Source of the DNA: Streptomyces sp. LUP47B
GTDB lineage: Bacteria > Actinomycetota > Actinomycetes > Streptomycetales > Streptomycetaceae
Direction: 5' to 3'
DNA: 64,000 bases
NCBI RefSeq assembly: GCF_001746295.1
Contig: NZ_MJAH01000001.1
Coordinates: forward strand, 272,467-336,466
Shown here: piece after piece, positions 42,780 to 52,029 of the stretch
How the letters are laid out: each line of letters begins with the position of its first letter
Position numbering within the stretch: position 1 is the stretch's first letter
The notes under the pieces: generated by a model
What the model saw: the letters and a program-made list of their open reading frames with translations, nothing else
Told to the model about the DNA's origin: nothing
Database searches by the model: none
Program-made: the position numbers and the translations under genes

Positions 42780-43649
42780 TCACCAGGGGCGGGCCAAGTC
42801 GATGGAACTCGCCGTTCCCTCCGCGATGGGCAGCAGAGACAGGAGCTGCAGGTTGGTGTGGCTCTCCGTGCCCGGTACCGCTGTATAGACGACGAGCCGC
42901 TGCGACTGCTCTGGGTCCACGAGCGTCTGGCAGTGCAGCTCGAGCGCGCCGACCTGCGAGTGCAGAAAGCGTTTGGAGGCACAGTGGGGCCCCAGGACAA
43001 GGCGCTTGTGCCACAGTGCGGCGAATTCGGGGCTCTCCTGATTGAGTGTGTCGACGAGCCTCGCGGCACGGGACTCTTCGCCGTCGTGCGTGTAGGCGCC
43101 ATGGAGGTCCGCTGCCATCAGACGGCTCAGTGCAGCGTGGTCGCTCTCGGGATGTACGAGCCGGGAGGCCGGGTCGGTGAACCAGCGGTAGTGGGCGCTA
43201 CGGGCCAAGCCCATGTGGGCGGTCTCGTCGCCCAGGAGCGCAACCGCGGACCGTGTTTGCTTGAGGGTCTCGCCAAGGTGGTTCATCACCTGGGCGGGGG
43301 TGTCTTCCAGGTGGTCCAGGATGCGCATTATTCCTGGACTGATGTGGTCAGCGTGCCGCACCCGGCGAGGTGCGGTGTGGCCGGCGATTCGAAACAGATG
43401 ATCTCGCTCGTCCAACGACAGACGCAGACCTCGGGCTGTTGCGGCAAGCACCTGTTCAGAAGGGCGAGGACCCCGCGGTTGTTCGAGTTGGACGTAGTAG
43501 TCGACTGATATGTCGCACAGTGCCGCGACTTCCTCGCGGCGCAGTCCACCCGTTCGCCGGCGACGTCCGCGGGGCAGACCCACGTCCTCCGGCTGCAGTG
43601 CCTCTCGGCGCGCTCGCAGGAACGCTGCCAGTGCCGCTCTGTCTGCCAC
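42780..43649 (-). CDS. XRE-family regulator with MmyB-like ligand-binding domain
   Basis: A 289-residue protein. Residues 1-75 hold the helix-turn-helix: AALAAFLRARREAL, RRTGGLRREEVAALCDISVD and YYVQLEQPRGPRPSEQVLAA, the sequence type of the MmyB-like (fatty-acid-binding PAS-like) XRE regulators. The C-terminal domain contains the family's ARSAHYRWFTDPASRLVHPE and FAALWHKRLV motifs. Such regulators commonly act on a divergent oxidoreductase gene, but here the divergent side (43650-43943) has no intact gene. Start ATG 43649 is supported by similarity from the first residues. Confidence 0.92.
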   Translation of the reverse strand: MADRAALAAFLRARREALQPEDVGLPRGRRRRTGGLRREEVAALCDISVDYYVQLEQPRGPRPSEQVLAATARGLRLSLDERDHLFRIAGHTAPRRVRHADHISPGIMRILDHLEDTPAQVMNHLGETLKQTRSAVALLGDETAHMGLARSAHYRWFTDPASRLVHPESDHAALSRLMAADLHGAYTHDGEESRAARLVDTLNQESPEFAALWHKRLVLGPHCASKRFLHSQVGALELHCQTLVDPEQSQRLVVYTAVPGTESHTNLQLLSLLPIAEGTASSIDLARPW

Positions 43650-43943
43650 AGCTTCCCTTTCTCATTCTTACGGGGCCCTACCGACTTCTACGGGGCGCCA
43701 GTGCCCGGACGCTGGTGTGCCGGGGTGTTGGTGGCGAGCCGGCGCGCATGGATCTGGTGCGTGGAAGGCGGCTGCGGCCGGCGGATATGGTGCCGCGCTG
43801 CAGCACGCCCAGGGCCAGCCACAAGGTCCACCGACTCTCTCGACTGCTCCCGGCCGCGGTGGTCATCCGCCCGCTCTCACCGCCCCCTTGAGGTGCCGTA
43901 ACTTCGACTCGCCGACCCAGTGGTACAGGTGACGGGCCGACCT

Positions 43944-44186
43944 TCAGCGATCGGACCAGTCGGGACGATTACCTTCCCCCCGGCGGGTGCTGTACTGCTG
44001 CAGCAGTGTGTCCGCCGCAACCAGCGCCTGCTCGGTAGTGCGCACTCCGGTCATGACACACAGCGTGTACATCGCGTCCTCCAGAGCCCGGCTGGTCCGA
44101 CCTGTGGGACAGACGTCGTACTCGATCCGCGCTTGCGCGAACTGGGCGAGCGCAATGCGCACTTCCTTCTCCACAGGAACGATCAC
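43944..44186 (-). CDS. DUF5133-family small protein
   Basis: An 80-residue cytosolic protein from GTG 44186. CPTGRTSRALEDAMYTLCVM then TGVRTTEQALVAADTLL is the core of the Streptomyces DUF5133 family, small proteins often found beside regulators. Helical throughout, no membrane segment. Function unknown. Located 295 bp from the XRE regulator, same strand, not tightly coupled. Confidence 0.75.
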   Translation of the reverse strand: MIVPVEKEVRIALAQFAQARIEYDVCPTGRTSRALEDAMYTLCVMTGVRTTEQALVAADTLLQQYSTRRGEGNRPDWSDR

Positions 44187-44820
44187 TACGGTTCCCTCTT
44201 CCTCTCGTAGCCCGTGCTTCAGGCGTCTTTATGCACTTCAACGGAAACAACGCGATGGACAGCACTAATAACCACCCGAGCAGTCGAGGCCGCCGGGCAG
44301 TGCTTTCAGAAATTGTTCAGGGAGCGATCGTGCCTGCCGATGCCGTCCCTCCGACGTGTCGGCCAACCGCACGGCAGCTCTCCGGACGGAGTGCCCAAAT
44401 GGGACCTGCCTCCACACGCACTCAAACCGCCCTTCAATGTGCCCGCAGACAGCGGTCAAGGAGGCCTTGTTCATGCCATTTTCCCGCCCAGGCACAGCAT
44501 CTTCGCTGCGTCGGCCGTCTCCGGCTGCATCCGCTCCGTCGAAGCAGCGCGCAGCCGTGGTCCGCTCGGCGAGACGGCGTTCACTTGGCCATCCTCACAC
44601 AAGGACCAGCCAGAGCACTTGATTGTGACACCGCGACGGGAGGGGCGAACTCCAAGGAGCAACAGCAAGACTGGCCGCTCGCCAGGACAGTGTCACACCT
44701 GGTGCAGGCACTCGGTCTCTATGGTCGGGCCGCCCGGCCGGGGCTCAAAGTCCGTTCCTGACTGCGTATTTACTCTGGCACGCCGAAACTCAACGACAGA
44801 GACACCCGGAACAACATCTC
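44187..44820. other. Gene-poor stretch
   Basis: About 630 bp in which frames on both strands lack family resemblance, ribosome sites and consistent codon bias. I see no RNA gene. The right end should hold the promoter of the following membrane protein. Confidence 0.45.
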
Positions 44821-46014
44821 ATGGTGCGTTTCATGGATAAATCAAAGGTTAAATCCAGGCGCGGAGCTTTCGCGAGACGCGCCTGGTTCCAGAGGCTGCC
44901 CGACCAACCGACGATAACAACCCCCTATCTCCGGCATTCCGAGGCCTTCCTCAACGCCGAACGCGCACGCCTTGCCGCCCAGCCGGGACTTGGATTTGCC
45001 GGGCTATTGGTAGTCGTTCCGCTGGCCGCACTGCTCGCTTTCGGACCGGACGGCGCCGAGAGTGCAGTGGTCGTCCTCTCGCCACTGATGACCTTCGCAC
45101 TGCCGGTTCTCTCCATGGTCGCGTTCTGGTGGGAGGACTGGCCGGGTTCGACCCTGCGCCCTGGGTGGTCGGCCCTTGTGGACACGCTTCTCATTGCAGC
45201 GGCGGGTGTCGCCCTGGCGGCCGTCGGCCAGATGATCGTGGGCCATTCCGACCTGTCCGGCCTCTTCGACCCCACACCGGAACGCGGTAGCGCACCCTTG
45301 TACCCCGCCGCAATGCCGCTGGGACTCACGGTCTTCACCGCGATGCTGCAACTCACCCTCGTGTGCGAGGGCTGGCCGTTCAAACAACTGCCCAGGCTGG
45401 TCGCGGGGTTCGCAGCGCTGGCACTCTCCTGGGGACTGGCTCTCCTCGTGCAGTACACGGCGTACGGATTCCGCGCACCGGCGGGCTCCGGCCTGATCAG
45501 TCAGGATGGTCCCTTCTCGCACGAGGACCTCAGTGCCGTGTTCGCACTGTGCGGGGCGTGGCAGGTTTGGTTCTTCATCGTTTGGCGTGGCTGGCCCTTG
45601 AACAAACTCGGCCGACGATGGCTTCGGATCACTCTGGGAAATCTGCTCGTGTTCGCCGGCACGGCGTTCAGCTTCGCACTGCTCGGCTTCTTCGACGTGG
45701 CAGCACCGACCATCCTTGCCACCGTTACCAGTTTCAGCTCAGCCGGGCTGCTCGTGGCCATGCTCTTCGAGGGAGTTTTCCGCTCACGGATGTCCGCAAC
45801 GTGGGAGCGGGCGATGACTCTCTTTGCCTCGGTGGTTGTGGGTGCAGGGCTCTTCGGCGCGCTGATCACCTATGCGGGCACGCTCACCTGGGCAACCTCG
45901 AGTGCCGAGGGATGGGTGTCCCACGTCTGCGTGAACGCCCTGGGCGCGGGTGTGCTTTTCCATGTGGGTGTCAGCCGCCGTTGGCCGCTGAACGGTAGGA
46001 CATCCCCTGCGTAG
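44821..46014 (+). CDS. Multi-pass membrane protein of unknown family
   Basis: A 397-residue integral membrane protein with a basic cytoplasmic N-terminus (1-58) and about ten predicted helices, among them GFAGLLVVVPLAALLAFG, LVDTLLIAAAGVALAAVG, LVAGFAALALSWGLALLVQY, VFALCGAWQVWFFIVW, ITLGNLLVFAGTAFSFALL and MTLFASVVVGAGLFGALITY. Two internal CEGWPFKQLPR / WRGWPLNKLGRRW segments look like a repeated loop, which suggests an internal duplication of a five-helix unit. No transporter or enzyme signature. It lies about 290 bp upstream of an LAL regulator on the same strand. Confidence 0.65.
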   Translation: MVRFMDKSKVKSRRGAFARRAWFQRLPDQPTITTPYLRHSEAFLNAERARLAAQPGLGFAGLLVVVPLAALLAFGPDGAESAVVVLSPLMTFALPVLSMVAFWWEDWPGSTLRPGWSALVDTLLIAAAGVALAAVGQMIVGHSDLSGLFDPTPERGSAPLYPAAMPLGLTVFTAMLQLTLVCEGWPFKQLPRLVAGFAALALSWGLALLVQYTAYGFRAPAGSGLISQDGPFSHEDLSAVFALCGAWQVWFFIVWRGWPLNKLGRRWLRITLGNLLVFAGTAFSFALLGFFDVAAPTILATVTSFSSAGLLVAMLFEGVFRSRMSATWERAMTLFASVVVGAGLFGALITYAGTLTWATSSAEGWVSHVCVNALGAGVLFHVGVSRRWPLNGRTSPA

Positions 46015-46305
46015 CGGTCGGCAGCACATCCGCCGGCCGACGATCCGGGGTTGAGCAGTTCGACACCCTGACCAGTGCAGGAACTTCCTGTACGTCCCGG
46101 AACCGCTGCCCACCGTCTCACGGCACCCTCGAAGGGGACGATGCCTACCCCCAGAAACCCGAGCAGGACAGCACTCGCGTAGCACGAGCGAGAAATGTGG
46201 CCGCACTGCTGCAGAGGCTCGGAGGGCGCTGGCCGACTCCCCGCATCGTCGTTGCGGACTCAGTTGGCCGCGGTGTTGTTATGCTCCCACCGTGCGGGGG
46301 CCAAG
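46015..46305. other. Intergenic region upstream of the first LAL gene
   Basis: 290 bp with no separate gene; the LAL frame is open from 46195, but the similarity starts only after 46306. Confidence 0.35.
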
Positions 46306-49053
46306 ATGAGCGGACAGATTCGCAAGCAACTGCGCGGTCGGAGCCGCGAGTGCAATGCGCTTGAAGAGTTGGCGTCGAAAGTCGAGGCCGGACAGAGCTC
46401 AGCGCTTATTCTGCGCGGTGAGGCCGGAATAGGTAAGTCCGCTCTGCTCGATCATCTGGGCCAGCACGTCGCGGGGTACCGCGTCGCACGCGGTGTGGGT
46501 GCGGAGTCGGAGATGGAACTCCCGTTCGCAGGCCTGCACCAGTTGTGCGCACCATTCCTCGATCGCACCGCCTCCCTTCCGCAACCGCAGAGAGAAGCGC
46601 TGACCACGGCGTTCGGGGTCAGCGCGGGCCAACCACCGGACCGGTTCCTGGTCGGTCTCGCCGTGCTCGGACTGCTGACCGAAGTGGCCGCCGAAAAGCC
46701 GCTGTTCTGCTTGGTGGACAACGCGCAGTGGCTCGACCGGGTATCCGCACAGACGCTGGCCTTCGTGGCACGGCGGATGCTCGCTGAACCCCTGGCACTG
46801 GTTTTCGCCACCCGTGAACTGCAGGCACGTGACGAGTTCGCCGGACTGCCTGAACTGACGATTGACGGCCTCGACAACAGCGACGCGCTCGCGCTTCTGG
46901 CTTCGGAGGCCGGTGGTCCGTTGGACGAACGAGTCCGCGACCGAATCCTCGCAGAAGCCCGCGGCAACCCCCTCGCACTTCTGGAACTTCCGCACAGCCG
47001 GGAAGAGACGGAACCCACTGACGGATTCGGCCTCCCGGACCCGGGACCGGTGACCGGCCGCATCGAGCAGAGCTACCTCGAGCGGGTCAGCTCGCTACCG
47101 CTCCCGACGCAGCGGCTGCTGCTGGCAGCCGCCGCCGAACCGATCGGCGACGTGACCCTCCTCAGACGCGCAGCGGCGCTGTTGGACATCGATCCTGAAG
47201 CGGCAGGCCCGGCAGTGGCTGCGGGGCTGCTCGACATCGGCGCTCTGGTGCGTTTCAGGCATCCGCTTCTGCGCTCGGCAATCTACCGGTCGGCCGGACT
47301 TACGGAGCTGCGAGAGATCCACCATGTGCTGGCAGAAGTGACCGACCGCGTCCACGATCCCGACCGCCGTGCATGGCACCTGGCGCGATCAACGGTCCGG
47401 CCCCACGAGGAGATCGCCGCCGAGCTGGAGTCATCCGCCATGCGGGCGCTGGCGCGCGGCGGCACCGCCGCGGCAGCGGCGTTTCTCGCTCACGCGGCTG
47501 TATTGACTCCGCAGCCACAGCGCAAAGCGACGCGTGCCCTCGCCGCAGCTCAAGCGAAGCTTCGCGCCGGTGCACCAGCCGCGGCGCGTGATCTGCTGGC
47601 CCTCGCCGAGAACGGAGTCCTGGACGAGGTCGGTCGCGCTCGCGTGCACCTCACCCACGCTCAAATCGCCTTCGCCACCAGCCGCGGGGCCGAAGCGCTC
47701 CCCCTCCTGCTGGCCACCGCGCAGCGCTTGGTCCCGCTCGACGTCGGCCTGGCTCGCGAGACGTTTCTGGACACTGTGTCGGCAGCCACGTTCGCAGGGC
47801 GCCTCGCCGTTGGGACTACTGTGCGAGAGGTGGCGGAAGCAGCGCGCAGGACGTCACCGTCCAACACACAGCCGCCACGCAACGCCGACCTTCTCGTGGA
47901 CGCCCTGGCCACCCGGTTCACCAGTGGATACCGTTCCGCCGTCGCCGGCGCGCGCGACGCGGTGAGCGCGCTCCGCCGCGAGACCGACCCCGAGCAGGTC
48001 CTGCGCTGGTCATGGTTGGCCGCGGCCCTCGCTGCCGAGATGTGGGACGACGAAGCGTGGACTGAGCTGGCGACACGGCACGTACAGACAGCCCGCACCG
48101 TCGGCGCGCTGACAGAGTTGCCACTCGCGCTCAACTCACTGGAAGTCGTCCACACGTACGCCGGTGAACTGGAGGCGGCGGCACTACTCATCGCGGAGAG
48201 TCTCAGTGTCCAGGAGGCCGTCGGCGGCAACAGCTTCGCACCCTACGGACCGCTGGCCCTCGCCGCCTGGCAAGGAAGAGAACGCGAGGCCGCCACGCTT
48301 GTCAGGACCAGCCTGGACGACGCCATGAATCGCGGTGAGGGCGCCGGCGTGTCCGTGGCTCATCGGGCCGCAGCTGTGCTCTACAACGGTTTGGGCCGAT
48401 ACGAGGAGGCATTCGACTCCGCCCGTCAGGCGAGCGCTCACCCGCAGGATCTCGCCGTATACAACTGGGGACTGACTGAACTGGTGGAGGCCGCAGTACG
48501 CAGCGGTCACCGCGAGGCAGCGGAAGCCGCACTGGCCCGACTGACCCGGGCTACCGAAGCCGCAGCCACGGATTGGGCCTTGGGTGTTCAGGCACGGTCG
48601 CAGGCTCTTCTCGGCCAGGAGGGCTCTGCCGAGGAGCTCTACCGCGAGGCTGTCGAGCGACTCGGACGTACTCGTGTCAAGACGGATCTGGCACGAGCAC
48701 ACCTACTGTACGGCGAGTGGCTGCGACGGCAGAACCGCCGCTTCGATGCCCGTGAGCAACTTCGTGTGGCGCACACCCTCTTCACTCGATTCGGCGCCGG
48801 CGCGTTCGCCGAACGTTCCGTCCGCGAACTGCGGGCCGCCGGCGAGACCGTGACTCAGCAGCGGACTGGTGCCGCCCCGGCCACGTTGACCCCCCAGGAA
48901 GCGCAGATCGCGCAGCTGGCCCGTGCGGGACTCACCAACACCGAGATCGGCGCACAGCTGTTCCTCAGCCCGCACACCGTGGAATGGCACCTGCGCAAGG
49001 TGTACGCCAAACTCAACATCACCTCTCGCCGGCATCTGCACACGGCGCTCTGA
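46306..49053 (+). CDS. Large LuxR-family (LAL) transcriptional regulator, copy 1
   Basis: A 915-residue ATP-dependent regulator. Walker A GEAGIGKS (39-46) begins an AAA-type NTPase; the Walker B strand reads PLFCLVDNAQWLD (132-144), with Asn where the two paralogues have Asp. A long helical sensor region (about 300-845) and a C-terminal LuxR helix-turn-helix (LTPQEAQIAQLARAGLTNTE, then GAQLFLSPHTVEWHLRKVYA) follow. ATG 46306 is preceded by GGGGG; the frame extends upstream without similarity. LAL regulators are generally pathway activators, but no biosynthetic genes lie here. It is alone in being on the plus strand and lacks a neighbouring downstream sigma gene in the same orientation. Confidence 0.92.
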   Translation: MSGQIRKQLRGRSRECNALEELASKVEAGQSSALILRGEAGIGKSALLDHLGQHVAGYRVARGVGAESEMELPFAGLHQLCAPFLDRTASLPQPQREALTTAFGVSAGQPPDRFLVGLAVLGLLTEVAAEKPLFCLVDNAQWLDRVSAQTLAFVARRMLAEPLALVFATRELQARDEFAGLPELTIDGLDNSDALALLASEAGGPLDERVRDRILAEARGNPLALLELPHSREETEPTDGFGLPDPGPVTGRIEQSYLERVSSLPLPTQRLLLAAAAEPIGDVTLLRRAAALLDIDPEAAGPAVAAGLLDIGALVRFRHPLLRSAIYRSAGLTELREIHHVLAEVTDRVHDPDRRAWHLARSTVRPHEEIAAELESSAMRALARGGTAAAAAFLAHAAVLTPQPQRKATRALAAAQAKLRAGAPAAARDLLALAENGVLDEVGRARVHLTHAQIAFATSRGAEALPLLLATAQRLVPLDVGLARETFLDTVSAATFAGRLAVGTTVREVAEAARRTSPSNTQPPRNADLLVDALATRFTSGYRSAVAGARDAVSALRRETDPEQVLRWSWLAAALAAEMWDDEAWTELATRHVQTARTVGALTELPLALNSLEVVHTYAGELEAAALLIAESLSVQEAVGGNSFAPYGPLALAAWQGREREAATLVRTSLDDAMNRGEGAGVSVAHRAAAVLYNGLGRYEEAFDSARQASAHPQDLAVYNWGLTELVEAAVRSGHREAAEAALARLTRATEAAATDWALGVQARSQALLGQEGSAEELYREAVERLGRTRVKTDLARAHLLYGEWLRRQNRRFDAREQLRVAHTLFTRFGAGAFAERSVRELRAAGETVTQQRTGAAPATLTPQEAQIAQLARAGLTNTEIGAQLFLSPHTVEWHLRKVYAKLNITSRRHLHTAL

Positions 49054-49611
49054 CCGATACGACGCCTCTGCAGTCCCCCTCGGAACTGGCGGGGGCCTTC
49101 CCACCGTCTCCGCACTGATCTCAAGCGATTGATCCGCGGCTACCGACCGACGCCGGACCAACAGTCCAGTGACGTGACGGACCTGCCCCAGGGACTCTCC
49201 ACGAGGTGACCACGAAGCCACCTACGGCTTGTCAAGGGCGCGAGCAGGTGCCTATCTGCATGAACCTGATGTGAGCCGCCCTTTGATGGGCGGTGCCGAG
49301 GTGAAGAAGCTCCACAGGAAAAATTGCTGACTCTGTCCGGTCGACACTGCAAACGCCCCGGGTCTCTATGAAAAGGGACGGTAATCAATCCATGGGGTAG
49401 ACCAGAAACGGCGCCGATGACCCTGATGACGAAGCCGAAGCACCACGCGACGGCCGGCTGAATCCTGCGGGTTCGGTCTCGACGACCCATCCTTCTCACT
49501 GAAGGCGGGCGGTCCCACGCACCGACGTCATTTTCGGAGGGCACGTCTTGGATTACGGTGTCGACGATCTGCGAGATTATCCGACCTGACGCAAACACAC
49601 TGGTCGCGTCT
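49054..49611. other. Gene-poor stretch after LAL copy 1
   Basis: About 560 bp with no recognisable gene. A small hairpin (CCGCCC-6 bases-GGGCGG, near 49275-49295) could end LAL transcription, but it is too short to call. Confidence 0.35.
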
Positions 49612-49613
49612 TC

Positions 49614-49915
49614 AAACCGCCGCGAGCGCCAGCGCCTCGTTCAGGTGATACTCGGCGATCCCTCGCAAGAACTCCCGGTCGGGGAAGTCCCCGTCGAGCA
49701 GGCGCAGCGGGCCAGCTGTGAGCGGCAGACGCGGGTGAGTTTGAAGAGCGCGAGGCGGTCCTCGTCGAGGCCGTCCACCGCCGACCGCTGATACTCCCGC
49801 TCGACGTCGGTGTACAGCAGATTCTCGGTGTCGATCACACGGGATGGCCGTCAGGTCGACCCTGACGTGCTCCAGGCCTAGCTCGCCGTGGACGACGGAG
49901 TGCTCGGCGCGCGGT
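49614..49915 (-). pseudogene. Aminoglycoside phosphotransferase-family C-terminal relic
   Basis: The minus strand reads SVVHGELGLEHVRVD (catalytic-loop-like HGEL), then in another frame IDTENLLYTDVEREYQRSAV, with the IDxE metal motif of this kinase-like fold, and then RLLDGDFPDREFLRGIAEYH in the first frame to a stop at 49614. Two frame changes and no N-lobe, so it is a remnant. Substrate class unknown. Confidence 0.5.
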
Positions 49916-49938
49916 CGCCTCGGCGCAGCGCTGCCTGC

Positions 49939-50634
49939 TCACACGAAGTCCGACACGGGTGCCGGGCTGCTCTCCGTCAGGAGTGCCTGCTCCAGGCGGT
50001 CCAGTTCACCTCCCTGTGCCGCCGCGAGGAAGGCCTGCACAAGACGGCGGTGGCTAATGGAATCCACCGGTTGCCGGTGACGCTTCGCTCCGAGTCGCCG
50101 CTGTGCGCGAGCGACCTGCTGCCTGGCGTTGACGACGCTGAGATGCAGAAGACCGGCAATCCGCTCGTACGGATAACCGAACCCCTCCCGGAGGACGAAC
50201 GCTGCGCGCTGCGGAGGTGTCAGCGTCTCCAGAAGCAGCGAGACCGCTCGCTCCATGGCGTCTTGCTGCTCGGCTCCTGATTCCGGGCTGGGGCCTGGGT
50301 CCAGTGCCTGTGGAAACCAAGGGGTGGTACTGCGTTCCCGGCGTCTGTACGCCGATTGAACCGAGTTGATCGCCAACCTGACGGTGATCGTCCGCAGGAG
50401 CGCCTGCGGACTTCGCACGAACGTGCGGTCGGTGCACTGCAACCGCAGCCATACCTCCTGGACCACGTCTTCGGCTTCGCTCTCGTTGTCGAGGATGCGA
50501 TAGGCGATCTTGAGCAGTGCCGGCCGATTCCGCACGTACAGGGATACCGCATTCTCCAGTTGGCCAATGGTCAAGGGCGATTCGTGGCCGCCCGCCATCG
50601 ACAAACCTCTGGCATCGAGCATGTGACTGTCCAT
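49939..50634 (-). CDS. ECF RNA polymerase sigma factor, copy 1
   Basis: A 231-residue sigma-70-type protein from ATG 50634 (GGAGGA nine bases upstream). Region 2: LLKIAYRILDNESEAEDVVQ and EVWLRLQCTD; region 4: LLETLTPPQRAAFVLREGFG and YERIAGLLHLSVVNARQQVA. It belongs to the SigJ-like group that normally continues into a SnoaL-like C-terminal domain; here only about 30 residues follow region 4 (LVQAFLAAAQGGELDRLEQA), so that domain is essentially absent. The gene lies downstream of LAL copy 2, separated today by an IS630 element. Confidence 0.88.
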   Translation of the reverse strand: MDSHMLDARGLSMAGGHESPLTIGQLENAVSLYVRNRPALLKIAYRILDNESEAEDVVQEVWLRLQCTDRTFVRSPQALLRTITVRLAINSVQSAYRRRERSTTPWFPQALDPGPSPESGAEQQDAMERAVSLLLETLTPPQRAAFVLREGFGYPYERIAGLLHLSVVNARQQVARAQRRLGAKRHRQPVDSISHRRLVQAFLAAAQGGELDRLEQALLTESSPAPVSDFV

Positions 50635-50721
50635 GGTCGGCTCCTCCGCTGGGTAGGTCAGCAGCCTGGAATTCGAGCTGTGACCAACCTCGCGCCGAAG
50701 CGGCGTAGCCGCGCCTTCAGG

Positions 50722-50743
50722 ACTCCGTGGGACCCCGTGGGGA
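50722..50743 (-). promoter_or_regulatory. Conserved palindromic element upstream of ECF gene copy 1
   Basis: In gene orientation this reads TCCCCACGGGGTCCCACGGA followed by GT, 88 bp upstream of the sigma start. Almost the same element lies 95 bp upstream of ECF copy 2. The core CCCCACGGGG is near-palindromic. Confidence 0.55.
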
Positions 50744-50813
50744 AGTGCGTGGTGATGCAGTGGTGAGTCCGTGGGCGCCCCGCTCGGCTGCGGGCTTGGA
50801 CCGAACACGGCTA

Positions 50814-52029
50814 GTGCTGGATTCCTCAAAGAAGGTACACATAGCGGCGTCGTAGAGAGCGGGTTGGTGGTGCCGCTCTGCCCCAAACCCAGGGGCGTGC
50901 GCGGGAGTTGAGTTGGTCGGTTGCGAGGGTCGTGGCCTGGGCGATGTCGTCGGGGTTGGCGAACGACCGGCCGGCGAGGGCGGCCTTGCGGAAGATGCGC
51001 CACCAGCCTTCCTGGAGGTTGAGCCAGCACGCGCCGACGGGGATGAAAGCGTGGTGGATGCGGGGATGTTCCTCGAGCCAGGTCCGGGTGGACAGGCTGT
51101 TGTGGCTGGACAAGTTGTCGGTGACGATCCAGATCTCCCCGGTCGGGTTGGCGTCCTCGACCTGTTGCAGAAACCGCTGGTAGAAGACGCTGTTACGGGA
51201 GGAAGCGGTCATGGTGATCTGCTGGCCGTCCCGGACGCGTAAAGCCCCGTAGACCCAGGTTTTCTCGGGCCCGCGGCTGTAGTCGAGCTCGGCTTTGATC
51301 CGGCGTCCGTCGGGTGACCAGGCGGGTGCGGGCGGGAAGGTCCGGGGGATCACTGGCCCCAGCTCGTCGGCGCAGATCACCGTCGCGTCGTCGGGCGGGT
51401 GGGTGTAGAGGCCGATGATCCTTGTCCTTTTGGGACGAAGTCCGGGTCCTTCGACCGCATCCAGGACCGGGTGCGGCGCCAGCGCACGCCCTCGGCGAGC
51501 AGGATACGGCGCACCTGTGAGCGGCCTACCTCGATCCCCTCGGCCCGCGCGGCCGCGGCCAGAGAATCCAGTGTCCACTCGGCCGGCCCGGACTCGTCGA
51601 AGGCCCACAGTTCTCCGACGGGTTCCCACCGCAGTCGCCCCGGCGGCACGGTCTTGACCAGGGAGATGATCCGGGATCGTTCCTGCTCGGTGATGCGTCG
51701 TCTGCGGCCCTGCCCGCCCAGATCATCGAGTCCCTGCAGGCCCGATCGGTTGAAGCGGTGCAGCCAGCAGCGGACCGTTTTCTGACTGCAGTCCAGCTCC
51801 ACGGCGATCGCCGGCACCCGCAGCCCCGACCAGCTCAGCTCGATCATCCGGGCCCGCATCACCGCATCCCGCGGAGCCTTCCGTGCCCGTGACAGGCGCC
51901 GGACGACGGCCCGCTCGTCCTCGTCACGCTCCGGTCGTGCCCATAAAACCATCGCCCAGCACCCGCCCCCGAGCACCCTCAACTACCCCGCCACCAGGGC
52001 ATATACCCAGTGAAAGAGGAATCCAGCAC
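50814..52029 (-). mobile_element. IS630-family insertion sequence, complete
   Basis: A 1216-bp element with perfect terminal inverted repeats GTGCTGGATTCCTC and a TA on each side (50812-50813 and 52030-52031), the target duplication typical of IS630/Tc1. It carries a two-frame transposase. Its right end lies exactly in the stop codon of LAL copy 2. Confidence 0.92.
50826..51952 (-). CDS. IS630 transposase made by frameshifting (two overlapping frames)
   Basis: Frame A (51952 to 51377) starts MVLWARPERDEDERAVVRRL and contains the helix-turn-helix IAVELDCSQKTVRCWLHRFN, through WRRTRSWMRSKDPDFVPK. Frame B continues RTRIIGLYTHPPDDATVICA and carries the DDE triad (ICADE, IVTDNLSSHN, LQEGWWR) to a stop at 50826. 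The frames meet at CCAAAAGG (A-run 51428-51431), a plausible -1 slippery site, so the two-frame layout looks programmed and not a defect. About 375 residues when joined, normal for the family. Confidence 0.85.

Noticed and set aside
43655..43690. ACGGGGCCCTACCGAC upstream of the XRE gene as a third copy of the LAL-ECF element
   Set aside because: Only partial match, opposite relative orientation, and no LAL or sigma gene adjoining.
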